Below, in pieces: positions 24,883 through 34,372 of a stretch of 64,000 nucleotides of DNA. The notes beneath the pieces were generated by a model. It had not been told where the DNA came from. It made no database searches and was given only the letters and a program-made list of their open reading frames with translations. Source of the stretch: RYN-230 sp963834705 (GTDB taxonomy: Bacteria > Actinomycetota > Actinomycetes > Streptosporangiales > Streptosporangiaceae); the NCBI GenBank assembly GCA_963834705.1, contig CAWICV010000001.1:434001-498000 (forward strand). Reading direction: 5' to 3'. The translations under genes were made by a program, and so were the position numbers. The first letter of the stretch is position 1, and each line of letters starts with the position of its first letter.

Positions 24883-26652
24883 CTACTTCGCGCCGAGCAC
24901 GGCGTAGTTGTACATGCCGTAGTACGGCTGGACATAGACGTTGGTCAAGCCCGGGCTGCGGTAAAGCAGCGACTTGGCCCAGACCCCGGGCATGATGGCC
25001 GCGTCCTTCATCACCTGCATGTCGATCTGGCTGGCGTAGGAGTTGCGGGTGGCCGCGGTGGTGGTCAAAGCCATCTTGTTCAGCAGGGTGTTCACCTTGG
25101 GGTCGTTGAGCTGGGACAGGTTCGTGTTCCCGGCCGGGCTGATCGCGCTGCCGTCCACGATGTAGTACATGTATCCCCAGCCGTCCGGCCAGTCCGGGGC
25201 CCAGCCGTAGAACGAGATGCCGATGTTGTGGTTGGCCTCATACTTGGGCACGCCGGCGAAGTTGCCGTCGTAGGTGCCGGTCGGGAAGCCGTGCAGTGTG
25301 GTCTTGATGCCGACCCGGGCCAGCGAGGCCTGCATCGACTGGGCCGCCGCGACCTCCTTGGGCCGGTCGCTGCGGTAGGTGATCACGGTGCTGAAGCCGT
25401 TCGGCTGGCCGCACAGCTTGAGCTGCTGCTTGGCCGCCGCCACGTTGCCGCCGGGGGTGCGGGCCGCGCCATACAGGTCGAACGACTTGTGGCCCACGAC
25501 GTTGGGCGGCAGCACGGAGGTCGCGATGGCCCCGCCGGCCACTGGGCCGCCGTAGGCGTCCACGTAGCCGGTCTTGCTGGCTGCGTACTCGATCGCCATC
25601 CGGCAGTGCAGGTTGTTCAGCGGCTTCAGCGTGGTGTTGAGCGCGGCGAACCAGGTGAACCCGGCGATCGGGTCATCGGACGAGGCTTTCAGCGACGGCG
25701 TGGACAGGATCCTGGCCCGAGCCGCCGCCTGCACGCCGGTGCCCGCCGCGTCGACGTTGAGGTCGCCGGCCAGCAGCCGGTTGTCGATGTCGTTCGCGTT
25801 CATGTTCATGGTCATGGTGATCTTGCTGGCCAGCTGCTTGGCGTTCGGGTCCGTGGACGCCTTCCACTCCGGGTTCGGCACCAGCGTTAGCTGCTTGTTC
25901 AGCTGATAGCTCTGGAACTTGTACGGGCCGACGGAGATCGGGTGCAGCTGGTAGTTGGCACCGGTGTCCTTGTTCGGCGGCACCGGCGAGGTCTGCGGGA
26001 TCGCCACCACGTAGTTGAAGTCGGCGAACGGCTTGGCCAGGTGGAACACGATCGTGGTCGCGTTCGGCGTCTGGATGGCCTTGAGGCCCATCAGGTTCTT
26101 GGACCGGTCCTTGTACGGGCCCGGGTAGGCGGGCTTCTGCGGTGCCAGCAGGAACGTGAAGTAGGCCGGCCCGAGCGGGAACAGCCCCCGGTCGAACGTG
26201 CGCTCGACCGCGTACTTGACGTCCTGCGAGGTAACGGTGGTGCCGTCCTCGAATTTGACGTCCGGCTGGATGTGGTAGGTCCAGGTCAGGCCGTTGTCGC
26301 TGATCACGCCCGGGCCAGTGGCCAGGTCCGGGACGACCTGCAGGCCACAGCTACCGGGGCAGGACTTGTATGTCATCAGCGGCATCGTGTAATACCGCAC
26401 GAAGTTCCACATGTACGCGTAATAGGTGTTGCCCGGGTCGGTCGAGTCCGGCGTGCTGCTGTTGCCGAACGCGATGGTCCCGCCCTTGTGGGTGGACGGA
26501 TTGACCACCTTGGTGACCGCGGCGTTGAAACCGGCCGCCGACGACGAGCTACTGCCGCCGCTGCCGCTGCCGCTGCTGCCGCCACACGCGGCCAGGGTCA
26601 GCGCGGCGGCCGCGGCCAGCGCGGGCAGCACTATGGTCCTGCGTCTCCTCAT
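24883..26652 (-). CDS. Peptide-class ABC transporter substrate-binding lipoprotein (family 5)
   Basis: 589 residues from the ATG at 26652 with AGGAGG upstream. A signal peptide (RRRRTIVLPALAAAAALTL) ends in the lipobox LAAC, then a Gly/Ser linker. The mature part is a family 5 extracellular binding protein: TWTYHIQPDVKFEDGTTVTS, VKYAVERTFDRGLF, and late ISFYGWAPDWPDGWGYMYY. Such proteins bind peptides or related solutes on the outer membrane face and deliver them to the DppBC pore. The gene lies between the two permease genes rather than first in the operon. Confidence 0.93.
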   Translation of the reverse strand: MRRRRTIVLPALAAAAALTLAACGGSSGSGSGGSSSSSAAGFNAAVTKVVNPSTHKGGTIAFGNSSTPDSTDPGNTYYAYMWNFVRYYTMPLMTYKSCPGSCGLQVVPDLATGPGVISDNGLTWTYHIQPDVKFEDGTTVTSQDVKYAVERTFDRGLFPLGPAYFTFLLAPQKPAYPGPYKDRSKNLMGLKAIQTPNATTIVFHLAKPFADFNYVVAIPQTSPVPPNKDTGANYQLHPISVGPYKFQSYQLNKQLTLVPNPEWKASTDPNAKQLASKITMTMNMNANDIDNRLLAGDLNVDAAGTGVQAAARARILSTPSLKASSDDPIAGFTWFAALNTTLKPLNNLHCRMAIEYAASKTGYVDAYGGPVAGGAIATSVLPPNVVGHKSFDLYGAARTPGGNVAAAKQQLKLCGQPNGFSTVITYRSDRPKEVAAAQSMQASLARVGIKTTLHGFPTGTYDGNFAGVPKYEANHNIGISFYGWAPDWPDGWGYMYYIVDGSAISPAGNTNLSQLNDPKVNTLLNKMALTTTAATRNSYASQIDMQVMKDAAIMPGVWAKSLLYRSPGLTNVYVQPYYGMYNYAVLGAK

Positions 26653-26707
26653 GGGATGAAACGCCTCCTGTCGTGATTCGTTGTGCGAAACCTGGCTGGC
26701 ATGACCG

Positions 26708-27697
26708 TTACCGGGCGCCCCGTGGGTCCAGGGCATCCCGCAGTCCGTCGCCGAACAGGTTGAAGGCCATCACGGTGATGAAGATGGCCAGCCCGGGAAT
26801 GATCATGAACATCGGGTCGATGGACCAATAGTCGTTGCTGACCGCGTCGGACAGCATCCCGCCCCAGCTCGGCTGGGGCGGGATGATGCCCACCCCGAGG
26901 TAGGACAGCGCCGCCTCGAACAGGATGTTGGTCGGGATGAGCAGCGTGGAGTAGACCAGGATCGGCGCGACCAGGTTGGGCAGCAGCTCGCGGAACAGGA
27001 TGTACGGCCCGCGAGCGCCCATGCTGCGGGCCGCGTCGACGAATTCCCGTTCGCGCAGCGACAGCGTCTGGCCGCGGATGATCCGGCCCATGTAGGGCCA
27101 GGCGAAGAAGCCGATCACGAACACCAGCAGGCCGATCCGCAGCGAGTTGCCGTTCAGGCCGAACGCCGACGACGGGATGACGCCGACCAGCGCGATCGCG
27201 AACACCAGCAGCGGGAAGGCCAGAAACACGTCCATGGACCGGGCGATGACCGAGTCCACCCAGCCGCCGAAGTAGCCCGCGATGATGCCCATCACCACCC
27301 CGATGACCACGGCCAGCGCGGTGGCCAGGAACGCGATCAGCAGCGACACCCGGGCCCCGTTGACCACCCGGCTGAGCACATCCCGGCCGGTCACCGGCTC
27401 GACGCCGAGCGGGTGCGCGAGGCTTATCCCGCCGAACGGGCCGTTCGGTCGGCTGAACGTCGGATTGATCAGGTTAAGGTGGTATGCGGTCGGGTTCTGC
27501 ACCAGGAACGGCCCGAAGATCGCGACCAGGATCAGGAACACCACGATGATCCCGCCGGCCATCGCCACCTTGTCCCGCTTCAGCCGCATCCAGGCGATCT
27601 GGCCAGGCGAGCGGCCCTCGATCGTCTTCCCACCGACCTCGGTGACTGGCGCCTCGGCAGAGAGCTCAGTCGGTGAGACATCGAGTGGTGCAGCCAT
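26708..27697 (-). CDS. Oligopeptide-type ABC transporter permease (DppC/OppC type)
   Basis: 329 residues from the ATG at 27697 (CGGAG 9 nt upstream); a start ten codons earlier is possible. The N-terminal cytoplasmic part is followed by six membrane segments. LREREFVDAARSMGARGPYILFRELLPN is the EAA loop, and the late segment IIPGLAIFITVMAFNLFGDGLRDALDPR is the standard DppC end. It is the first gene of the importer operon. The 125 nt upstream must hold the promoter; a CGGGAG-GAT-CTCCCG palindrome at 27752-27766 could be an operator or a terminator for the upstream HAD gene. Confidence 0.93.
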   Translation of the reverse strand: MAAPLDVSPTELSAEAPVTEVGGKTIEGRSPGQIAWMRLKRDKVAMAGGIIVVFLILVAIFGPFLVQNPTAYHLNLINPTFSRPNGPFGGISLAHPLGVEPVTGRDVLSRVVNGARVSLLIAFLATALAVVIGVVMGIIAGYFGGWVDSVIARSMDVFLAFPLLVFAIALVGVIPSSAFGLNGNSLRIGLLVFVIGFFAWPYMGRIIRGQTLSLREREFVDAARSMGARGPYILFRELLPNLVAPILVYSTLLIPTNILFEAALSYLGVGIIPPQPSWGGMLSDAVSNDYWSIDPMFMIIPGLAIFITVMAFNLFGDGLRDALDPRGAR

Positions 27698-27822
27698 CAG
27701 GGCAAACTCCGAAGTGGGTGACGGCAAATTTCCTGGCTGAAAGGCCTGCTACCGGGAGGATCTCCCGTTTGACCGGGCTGACGCCAGTCCTAGACGGCGG
27801 TCGTACCTGATTTGTGACCGAA

Positions 27823-28503
27823 TTACGATGTCGCCGTCATGGGTTCGCGTCCCTGGCCAGCTACGACTTCATGCAGCGTGGCCAGATCGACCACGTGCAG
27901 TGACGGCACGGTCAGCCGGGCCAGCCCGGGTGGCGGTGGCACGCTGGGCACTGCGACGACCGCACACCCGGCCGCGTGCGCGGCGGCCAGCCCGGTGGGC
28001 GAGTCCTCCAGCGCCACGCACCGGCTGGGGGCCGCGCCGACCAGGCCGGCCGCCCGCAGGTACGGCTCCGGGTCGGGCTTCTTCCTGGTCACGTCGGCCG
28101 CGCACACGGTGGCCGGGAACCGGACGCCGATCACGTCCAGCACGGCCGTCATGATTTCCCGCTCGGCGGAGGTGACCAGGGCGAACGGGATCCCGGCCGC
28201 GTCGATCTCGGCCAGAAGGCGCGCCGCGCCGGGCATCAGTTGCACGCCGCGTTCCCGGATCAGCCCGGCCATGCCCTGGGTCAGCCACTGCGCTATGACG
28301 TCCTGGGCCACCGGCCGCACCGCCTTGCGCTGCATGTAGGCGGTGGACCGGGGCAGCGACCCGCCGATCAGGTGCTCCTGGTCGGCTGGTCCCCACCGGC
28401 TGCCCATCCGGGCCATGATGGCCGTCTCCACCTCGAACCACAGCGGCTCGGAATCCACCAGCAACCCGTCCATATCGAACAGCACGGCCTGAAGTTCGCT
28501 CAT
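27823..28503 (-). CDS. HAD-superfamily phosphatase (beta-phosphoglucomutase/GS1-like)
   Basis: 226 residues. Motif I is FDMDGLLVDSE with nucleophile and acid-base Asp; motif II is the Thr/Ser in ALVTSAER; motif III and IV are KPDPEPYLRAAG and ALEDSPTGLAAAHAAG. The helical cap (residues 15-80) is type C1. Substrates of this group are small sugar or nucleotide phosphates. The start ATG overlaps the metH stop by 4 nt, so it is translated with metH, but a functional link is not known. Confidence 0.9.
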   Translation of the reverse strand: MSELQAVLFDMDGLLVDSEPLWFEVETAIMARMGSRWGPADQEHLIGGSLPRSTAYMQRKAVRPVAQDVIAQWLTQGMAGLIRERGVQLMPGAARLLAEIDAAGIPFALVTSAEREIMTAVLDVIGVRFPATVCAADVTRKKPDPEPYLRAAGLVGAAPSRCVALEDSPTGLAAAHAAGCAVVAVPSVPPPPGLARLTVPSLHVVDLATLHEVVAGQGREPMTATS

Positions 28504-31500
28504 GCCGAGAAGTACCTAGCCTCGGGGTGGAACGCGATCAGCGCGTCGGTGGACTGCTCCGGGACCAGCTGGAACTCCTCGGTCAGCGTCACCCCGATCC
28601 GCTCCGGCGCGAGCAGCTGGACCACCTTGGCCCGGTCTTCCAGGTCCGGGCAGGCCGGGTAGCCGAACGAGTAGCGGCAGCCGCGGTAGCCGACCTTGAG
28701 GATGCCGTCCAGGCCGGCCGGATCGTCGCCGCCCAGCCCGGTCTCGGCCCGGACCCTGGCGTGCCAGTACTCGGCCAGCGCCTCGGTCAGCTGCACCGAC
28801 AGGCCATGCAGCTCCAGGTACTCCCGGTAGGCGTCCTTGGCGAACAGCGCCGCGGTCGCCTCGCTGACCGCACTGCCGACGGTGACTAGCTGAAACGCGA
28901 CCACATCGGGCTGGCCGCCCCGGGCACGGAAGAAGTCGGCCAGGCACAGGTGCCGGTCGTGGCGCTGCCGGGGGAAGCTGAACCGGGCCCGCTGCTGGCC
29001 GGCTTCGTCCAGCACGACCAGGTCGTTGCCCTCGCTGACCGCCGGGTAGTAGCCGTAGACCACGCCCGCGGTAAGCAGTCCTTCGGTCTGCATCCGCTCC
29101 AGCCACATGCGCAGCCGCGGCCGGCCCTGGGTCTCGACCAGCTCGTCGTAGGACGGGCCGCCGCCGCGGGACGGCTTGAGCCCCCACTGGCCCAGGAACG
29201 TGGCCCGCTCGTCCAGGAACGCCGCGTAGTCGGCCAGCGGGATGCCCTTGACCACCCGGTCGCCGAGGAACGGCGGGACCGGCACCGGCGCGTCGGCCAC
29301 CTCGGACCGGGCCGGCATGTCGGCGGGCTCGGTGACCCGCAGCCGGGCCCGGCTGCGCACCCGGCGCTCGCGGACCGGGGGCAGCGCGGCCGGGTCACCG
29401 CGGGCCACCGCCATGAACGCGTCCATCAGCCGGAGTCCTTCGAACGCGTCCCGGGCGTAGCGCACCTCGCCGTCGAACAGGCCGGCCAGGTCCTGCTCCA
29501 CGTAAGCCCGGGTCAGCGCGGCCCCGCCGAGCAGCACCGGCCACCGGCCGGCCAGCCCCCGGGTGTTCAGCTCGGCCAGGTTGTCCCGCATCACCACGGT
29601 GGACTTGACCAGCAGCCCGGACATGCCGATCACGTCGGCGCCGTGCTCGGCGGCCGCGTCCACGATGGCCGACAGCGGCTGCTTGATGCCGATATTGACC
29701 ACGTCATAGCCGTTGTTGGACAGGATGATGTCGACCAGGTTCTTGCCGATGTCGTGCACGTCGCCCTTGACCGTGGCCAGCACGATTCGGCCCTTGCCGG
29801 ATTCGGCCGACCGCTCCATGTGCGGTTCCAGGTGGCCGACCGCCAGCTTCATCACCTCGGCCGACTGCAGCACGAACGGCAGCTGCATCTGCCCGGCGCC
29901 GAACAGCTCGCCGACCGTCTTCATGCCGTCCAGCAGTACGTCGTTGACGATCTCCAGGGCGGGCCGCTCGGTCAGCGCCTGGTCCAGGTCGGCCTCCAGA
30001 CCGGCCCGCTCCCCGTCGATGATCCGCCGCCTGAGCCGCTCCCACAGCGGCAGCCCGGCCAGCTCGGCCGCCCGGCTGGCTTTGACCGCGGCCGCGTCCA
30101 CCCCCTCGAACAGCTCGAGCAGCCGGGCCAGCGGGTCGTAGCCGGGCCGCCGCCGGTCGTAGACCAGGTCCAGCGCGGCCTGCAGCTGGTCGTCCGGGAT
30201 CCTGGCGATCGGCATGATCCGGGACGCGTGCACGATAGCCGAGTCCAGCCCGGACCGGACGCACTCGTCCAGGAACACCGAGTTGAGCACGGCCCGGGCG
30301 GCCGGGTTCAGCCCGAACGACACGTTCGAGACACCCAGCGTGGTCTGCACGTCGGGGTAGCGCTGCTTGACCCTGCGGATGGCGTCGATGGTCTCGATCG
30401 CGTCCCGCCGGGTCTCCTCCTGGCCGGTGGCGATCGGGAAGGTCAGGCAGTCCACGATGATGTCGCTGGCCTGCATCCCCCACCGGCCGGTCAGGTCCTC
30501 GATCAGCCGGGTGGCCACCGCCACCTTCCAGTCGGCCGTGCGGGCCTGGCCCTGCTCGTCAATGGTCAGCGCGATGACCGCGGCGCCGTGCTCCACCACC
30601 ATCGGCATGACCCGCTCGATCCGCGAGCCGGGCCCGTCGCCGTCCTCGTAGTTGACCGAGTTGACCACCGTCCGGCCGGCCAGGAGTTCCAGGCCAGTGC
30701 GGATCACCTCCGGCTCAGTGGAGTCGATGACCAGCGGCAGCGTGGCCGCGGTGGCCAGCCGGCCCGCGACTTCGGCCATGTCCGCCGGGCCGTCCCGGCC
30801 CACGTAGTCCACGCACACGTCGAGCAGGTGCGCGCCGTCCCTGGTCTGCGCCCGGGCGATCTCCACGCAGTCGTCGTAGCGGCCCGCGGTGAGCGCCTCC
30901 CGGAACGCCTTGGACCCATTGGCGTTGGTCCGCTCGCCGATGGCCAGGAACGAGGTGTCCTGCCGGAACGGGACATGCTGGTAGAGCGAGGCCACCCCGG
31001 GCTCGGGGCGGGGCCGGCGGGGGCGCACCGGCCGGCCGTGCACCCGGCCCACCACGGCGGACATATGTTCGGGCGTGGTCCCACAGCAGCCGCCGACCAG
31101 GGCCAGGCCGAACTCGGTGGTGAACATGTCGTGCGCGTCGGCCAGCTGCGCCGGGCTGAGCGGGTACCGCGCGCCGTCCGGGGTGAGCTCGGGGAGCCCG
31201 GCGTTCGGCATGCAGGACAGCGGGATGCGGGAGTGGCTGGACAGGTAGCGCAGGTGCTCGCCCATCTCACCAGGCCCGGTCGCGCAGTTCAGCCCGATCA
31301 TGGTGATGCCCAGTGGCTGCAGCGTGGTGAGCGCGGCGCCGATCTCGCTGCCGAGCAGCATGGCGCCGGTGGTCTCGATCGTCACCTGGACGATCAGCGG
31401 CAGCGCGCAGGCCCCGGCCGCGGCCATGGCCCGGCGCGCACCGATCACCGCCGCCTTGGCTTGCAGCAGGTCCTGGCAGGTCTCGATGATGATCGCGTCC

Positions 31501-31985
31501 ACCCCGCCGCGGAGCAGGCCGGCCGCATTCTGCTGGTAGGCGTCGCGCAGCCCGGCGAAGGCGACGTGGCCGAGCGTGGGCAGCTTGGTGCCCGGGCCGA
31601 CCGAGCCGAGCACCCAGCGGGGCCGGTCCGGGGTGGACCACTGGCGGGCCGCCGCCCGGGCCAGCCGGGCGCCCGCCTCGGACAGCTCGCCGATCCGCCC
31701 GGCCAGTCCGTATTCGCCCAGGTTGCCGAGGTTTGCCCCGAATGTGTTGGTGGTGATGCAGTCCACCCCGGCCGCCAGGTAGCCCTGGTGCACGGCACTG
31801 ACCACATCCGGCCGGGTGACGTTCAGTATCTCGTTGCAGCCCTCGTGGCCGTCGAAGTCGTCCAGGCTGACGTCGCTGGCCTGGAGCATCGTGCCCATCG
31901 CCCCGTCGGCGACCAGCACCCGCTGGCCGAAAACCAGGCCCCGGCCTGGTTCCGCGAACCGGGCCGCCCGGGCGGAGTTCGTCAT
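28500..31985 (-). CDS. metH: Cobalamin-dependent methionine synthase MetH
   Basis: 1161 residues, full length. The homocysteine domain (about 1-320) has GLNCATGP and VGGCCGTTPEHM, which hold the zinc cysteines. The folate domain (about 345-610) begins FLAIGERTNANGSKAF. The cap and cobalamin domain (about 640-880) contains DVHDIGKNLVDIILSNNGYD, whose His is the lower axial cobalt ligand. The activation domain (about 910-1150) has RFSFPRQRHDRHLCLADFF and GYRGCRYSFGYPACPDLED. It transfers methyl from methyltetrahydrofolate through cobalamin to homocysteine. The gene is divergent from the PAC2 gene over a 126-bp gap, too short for a standard cobalamin riboswitch. Confidence 0.97.
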   Translation of the reverse strand: MTNSARAARFAEPGRGLVFGQRVLVADGAMGTMLQASDVSLDDFDGHEGCNEILNVTRPDVVSAVHQGYLAAGVDCITTNTFGANLGNLGEYGLAGRIGELSEAGARLARAAARQWSTPDRPRWVLGSVGPGTKLPTLGHVAFAGLRDAYQQNAAGLLRGGVDAIIIETCQDLLQAKAAVIGARRAMAAAGACALPLIVQVTIETTGAMLLGSEIGAALTTLQPLGITMIGLNCATGPGEMGEHLRYLSSHSRIPLSCMPNAGLPELTPDGARYPLSPAQLADAHDMFTTEFGLALVGGCCGTTPEHMSAVVGRVHGRPVRPRRPRPEPGVASLYQHVPFRQDTSFLAIGERTNANGSKAFREALTAGRYDDCVEIARAQTRDGAHLLDVCVDYVGRDGPADMAEVAGRLATAATLPLVIDSTEPEVIRTGLELLAGRTVVNSVNYEDGDGPGSRIERVMPMVVEHGAAVIALTIDEQGQARTADWKVAVATRLIEDLTGRWGMQASDIIVDCLTFPIATGQEETRRDAIETIDAIRRVKQRYPDVQTTLGVSNVSFGLNPAARAVLNSVFLDECVRSGLDSAIVHASRIMPIARIPDDQLQAALDLVYDRRRPGYDPLARLLELFEGVDAAAVKASRAAELAGLPLWERLRRRIIDGERAGLEADLDQALTERPALEIVNDVLLDGMKTVGELFGAGQMQLPFVLQSAEVMKLAVGHLEPHMERSAESGKGRIVLATVKGDVHDIGKNLVDIILSNNGYDVVNIGIKQPLSAIVDAAAEHGADVIGMSGLLVKSTVVMRDNLAELNTRGLAGRWPVLLGGAALTRAYVEQDLAGLFDGEVRYARDAFEGLRLMDAFMAVARGDPAALPPVRERRVRSRARLRVTEPADMPARSEVADAPVPVPPFLGDRVVKGIPLADYAAFLDERATFLGQWGLKPSRGGGPSYDELVETQGRPRLRMWLERMQTEGLLTAGVVYGYYPAVSEGNDLVVLDEAGQQRARFSFPRQRHDRHLCLADFFRARGGQPDVVAFQLVTVGSAVSEATAALFAKDAYREYLELHGLSVQLTEALAEYWHARVRAETGLGGDDPAGLDGILKVGYRGCRYSFGYPACPDLEDRAKVVQLLAPERIGVTLTEEFQLVPEQSTDALIAFHPEARYFSA

Positions 31986-32111
31986 GGCCCCCCTATTCTA
32001 GGGCGACGTGCCGGGCGGCCCTGCCCGGCGGCCGCCCAGGTCACTCAGCCAGCGTGCCGGGGCACGTAGTCTGGTACCCGAGCCGGCGGCGGCCAGGAGG
32101 GAGGGTGGCGA

Positions 32112-32975
32112 GTGATCGAGCTGAACGGTGTCCGCAAGCTCGTCTCGCCCGCGATCATCGCCGCCTTCGAGGGGTGGAACGATGCCGGGGAAGCGGCCAG
32201 CGGGGTGGTTGATCACCTAGGCATGGCCTGGGAAGCGACCCAGATCGGCGCCATCGACCCGGAGGACTACTACGACTTTCAGGTGACCCGGCCGGTGATG
32301 GAGGTGTCCGAGGGCCGGACCGACCGGCTGGTCTGGCCGACCACCCGGCTGTCCGTGGCCACCCCGGACGACATGGGCCGTGACGTGGTCCTGGTGCACG
32401 GTATCGAGCCCAACATGCGCTGGCGGGCGTTCGCCGATGAGCTGGTGCAGTCCTTTACCGATCTTGGCGCGCAGACGGTGGTGCTGCTCGGCGCACTGCT
32501 GGCCGATTCGCCGCATACCCGGCCGGTGCCGGTGGCGGCGGCTGCCTCCGACCCTGAGCTGGCCGCTGACCTGCATGTCGAGCCGGTCGAGTACAAGGGC
32601 CCGACCGGGATCGTGGGGGTGCTGCAGCACGCCTGCGGCCAGGCTGGCATCGCGGCCGTGTCGCTGTGGGCCAGCGTGCCGCACTACGTGGCCCAGCCGC
32701 CCAGCCCGAAGGCCACCCTGGCGCTGCTCCGCGGCGTGGAGGACGTGCTGGACGTGTCGCTGCCGCTCGGCGACCTGCCGCAGGAGGCCCGGGCCTGGGA
32801 GCGCGGCGTGGACGAGCTGGCCGAGCAGGACACCGAGGTGGCCGACTATGTGCGGACCCTGGAAGAGGCCAAGGACGCGACCGACCTGCCCGAGGCGAGC
32901 GGGGACGCGATCGCCCGCGAGTTCGAGCGCTACCTGCGCCGCCGCCGCTACCCAGGCGAGCCCGGCCGCTCTTAG
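32112..32975 (+). CDS. PAC2 family protein (proteasome assembly chaperone 2-like)
   Basis: 287 residues from a GTG with AGGAGGGAGGG upstream. The fold is recognised from VSPAIIAAFEGWNDAGEAASGVVDHLG at the start, the GIEPNMRWRAFADELVQS segment and the late LSLWASVPHYVAQPPSPKATL-like stretch. Bacterial PAC2 proteins are named after the eukaryotic proteasome chaperone but have no proven role; co-occurrence with proteasomes is only partial. It is convergent with the kinase-like gene; a GGGGTCC palindrome directly follows its stop. Confidence 0.9.
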   Translation: MIELNGVRKLVSPAIIAAFEGWNDAGEAASGVVDHLGMAWEATQIGAIDPEDYYDFQVTRPVMEVSEGRTDRLVWPTTRLSVATPDDMGRDVVLVHGIEPNMRWRAFADELVQSFTDLGAQTVVLLGALLADSPHTRPVPVAAAASDPELAADLHVEPVEYKGPTGIVGVLQHACGQAGIAAVSLWASVPHYVAQPPSPKATLALLRGVEDVLDVSLPLGDLPQEARAWERGVDELAEQDTEVADYVRTLEEAKDATDLPEASGDAIAREFERYLRRRRYPGEPGRS

Positions 32976-33001
32976 CGGGGGGTCCAGGGGGTCGCCCCCG
33001 G
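32976..33001. repeat. GGGGTCC-type GC palindrome (copy 1)
   Basis: The element begins CGGGGGGTCC, then AGGGGG and a short loop before CGCCCCCGG, so it folds as a GC-only stem. It starts one base after the PAC2 stop. Near-identical copies occur at 45076-45104 and 62172-62200. It probably acts as a bidirectional terminator or REP-like element between convergent genes. Confidence 0.75.
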
Positions 33002-33007
33002 ACTGAT

Positions 33008-33814
33008 CTAGTAGGGCGGCCAGGGGACCGCGGGCCAGTCCTCGGGCGGGTAGGGGTGCACGCCCGCCTGGAGCAGCAGGTCAACCCGCTGCCTGGTGGC
33101 GGCGATCTCGACCTCGGACAGCCGCTGCGGCAGCTCGGCGGCCAGCGGCCCGGTGGCCAGCTCGGCTTTGAGCCGGGCCAGTGCCTGCAGCGCCCGGCCG
33201 GGCAGCTTGCGGCCGCGCCACTGCCACAGCACGGTGCGCAGCTTGTACTCCTCGCCGAAGCAGACCCCGTGGTCGCAGCCGTACAGCTGGCCGTCGCTGA
33301 CCGGCAGCAGGTGGCCGATCTTGCGGTCGGCGTTGTTCACCACCGCGTCGAACACGGCCATGTCGCGCAGCGCCCGGTTGTCCGCGCTGCGGGACAGCGC
33401 GACCAGGTCCACCGCGGCGTCGGTGTCGATCCACAGCTGGCACATGCCCGGCCCGAACGGCCCGTCCCGGTACACGGTGGGCGGCACCAGGTTCCAGCCC
33501 GCGGCCCGGGACACCGCGTACGCGGCCACTTCCCGGCCGGCCAGCGTGCCGTGCGGGAAGTCCCACAGCGGCCGTTCCCCGGCCACCGGCTTGTAGACGC
33601 AGGCCGCCTGGGCGCCACCGCAGCGGATGGTGCAGTACAGCGTGGCGTTGGACGCGACAACCAGCCGCCCTTCCACCTCCAGGTCGCCCTGGGCCAGCAG
33701 CTCCAGGGCGGCCGCGTGGTCAGCTGGCGGCGGCCCGGCCTCTTCCCGTGCCTCGCGGGACTGGCGTGGTTCCCGGGACGGGCGGGACCCACGCAGCCGA
33801 CGGGATTCAGCCAT
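33008..33814 (-). CDS. SCO1664-family kinase-like protein (distant PI3/4-kinase fold)
   Basis: 268 residues from the ATG at 33814, which overlaps the DUF3090 stop by 8 nt. After a charged N-terminal 30 residues come VVASNATLYCTIRCGG, CVYKPVAGERPLWDFP (the conserved Lys), AREVAAYAVS-like helix GREVAAYAVSRAAGW, then MAVFDAVVNNADRKIGHLL and YGCDHGVCFGEEYKLRTVLW. The N-N-A-D-R-K and D-H-G motifs resemble catalytic and metal-binding loops of the lipid kinase superfamily. The family is essentially actinobacterial and its substrate is unknown. It is the last of four tightly packed genes with the phosphomutase-like and FHA proteins. Confidence 0.88.
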   Translation of the reverse strand: MAESRRLRGSRPSREPRQSREAREEAGPPPADHAAALELLAQGDLEVEGRLVVASNATLYCTIRCGGAQAACVYKPVAGERPLWDFPHGTLAGREVAAYAVSRAAGWNLVPPTVYRDGPFGPGMCQLWIDTDAAVDLVALSRSADNRALRDMAVFDAVVNNADRKIGHLLPVSDGQLYGCDHGVCFGEEYKLRTVLWQWRGRKLPGRALQALARLKAELATGPLAAELPQRLSEVEIAATRQRVDLLLQAGVHPYPPEDWPAVPWPPY

Positions 33815-34367
33815 CGGCGGCCCGGTGGCCGTTCTGCCGTGGGCAGATGTGCCCCTCGGTTTCCAGCGGCAGCCCGCAGAGCGGGCACGGCGGCCGGCCC
33901 TGGGCGATGATGCGCAGCGCTCGCTGGGAGAAGGCCCGTGCGGAAGCGGCGGTGATGCGCACCCGGAGCACATCTGGGCCGTTCTCCGGTACGTCGTCGG
34001 CCAGCGGCTCGACCGGGGTCTCCGACTCCTCCTGGGCCTCGATGACCACCCGCTCGTCCTCGCCGTCCCAGGCCAGCGCGATCGCGCCGACCCGGAAGTC
34101 CTCCATCAGCGGCAGGTCGAGCGGTTCGTCGTCGGTCAGGTCGGCCGGCGTGGCGGCGGGCACCGACGTCAGCCCGCCGGTGCGCCGCAGCACCTCGTCG
34201 AGGAGCTCTTCCAGCCGCTCAGCCAGCAGGCTGACCTGGAATTTCTCCAGCGCGACGCTGGTCACCCGGCCGCGGGCGCTGGCCTGCAGGTAGAACGTGC
34301 GTTCCCCTGGCTGCCCGACCGTGCCTGCGACAAATCGGTCCGGGGGATCATACGAGTAGACCGGCAT
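33807..34367 (-). CDS. DUF3090 family protein
   Basis: 186 residues beginning MPVYSYDPPDRFVAGTVGQPGERTFYLQA, the signature of DUF3090. A long helix ALEKFQVSLLAERLEELLDEVL follows, then an acidic middle and IALAWDGEDERVVIEAQE. The C-terminus has CPLCGLPLETEGHICPRQNGH, a four-Cys zinc-ribbon-like end. The family has no known activity; it occurs with the kinase-like and phosphomutase-like genes across Actinobacteria. The start is 5 nt after the phosphomutase stop. Confidence 0.9.
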   Translation of the reverse strand: MPVYSYDPPDRFVAGTVGQPGERTFYLQASARGRVTSVALEKFQVSLLAERLEELLDEVLRRTGGLTSVPAATPADLTDDEPLDLPLMEDFRVGAIALAWDGEDERVVIEAQEESETPVEPLADDVPENGPDVLRVRITAASARAFSQRALRIIAQGRPPCPLCGLPLETEGHICPRQNGHRAADG

Positions 34368-34372
34368 GATCC

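Noticed and set aside
28950..32069. 1039-residue open frame antisense to metH, and similar long frames opposite helY, dop and arc
   Set aside because: They are a consequence of high-GC codon bias; composition is Arg/Pro/Gly/His-rich without domains, and the opposite strands hold clear genes.
31986..32111. Cobalamin riboswitch upstream of metH
   Set aside because: The gap is only 126 bp, shared with a divergent gene that has its own strong ribosome site, and no B12-box-like sequence is visible.
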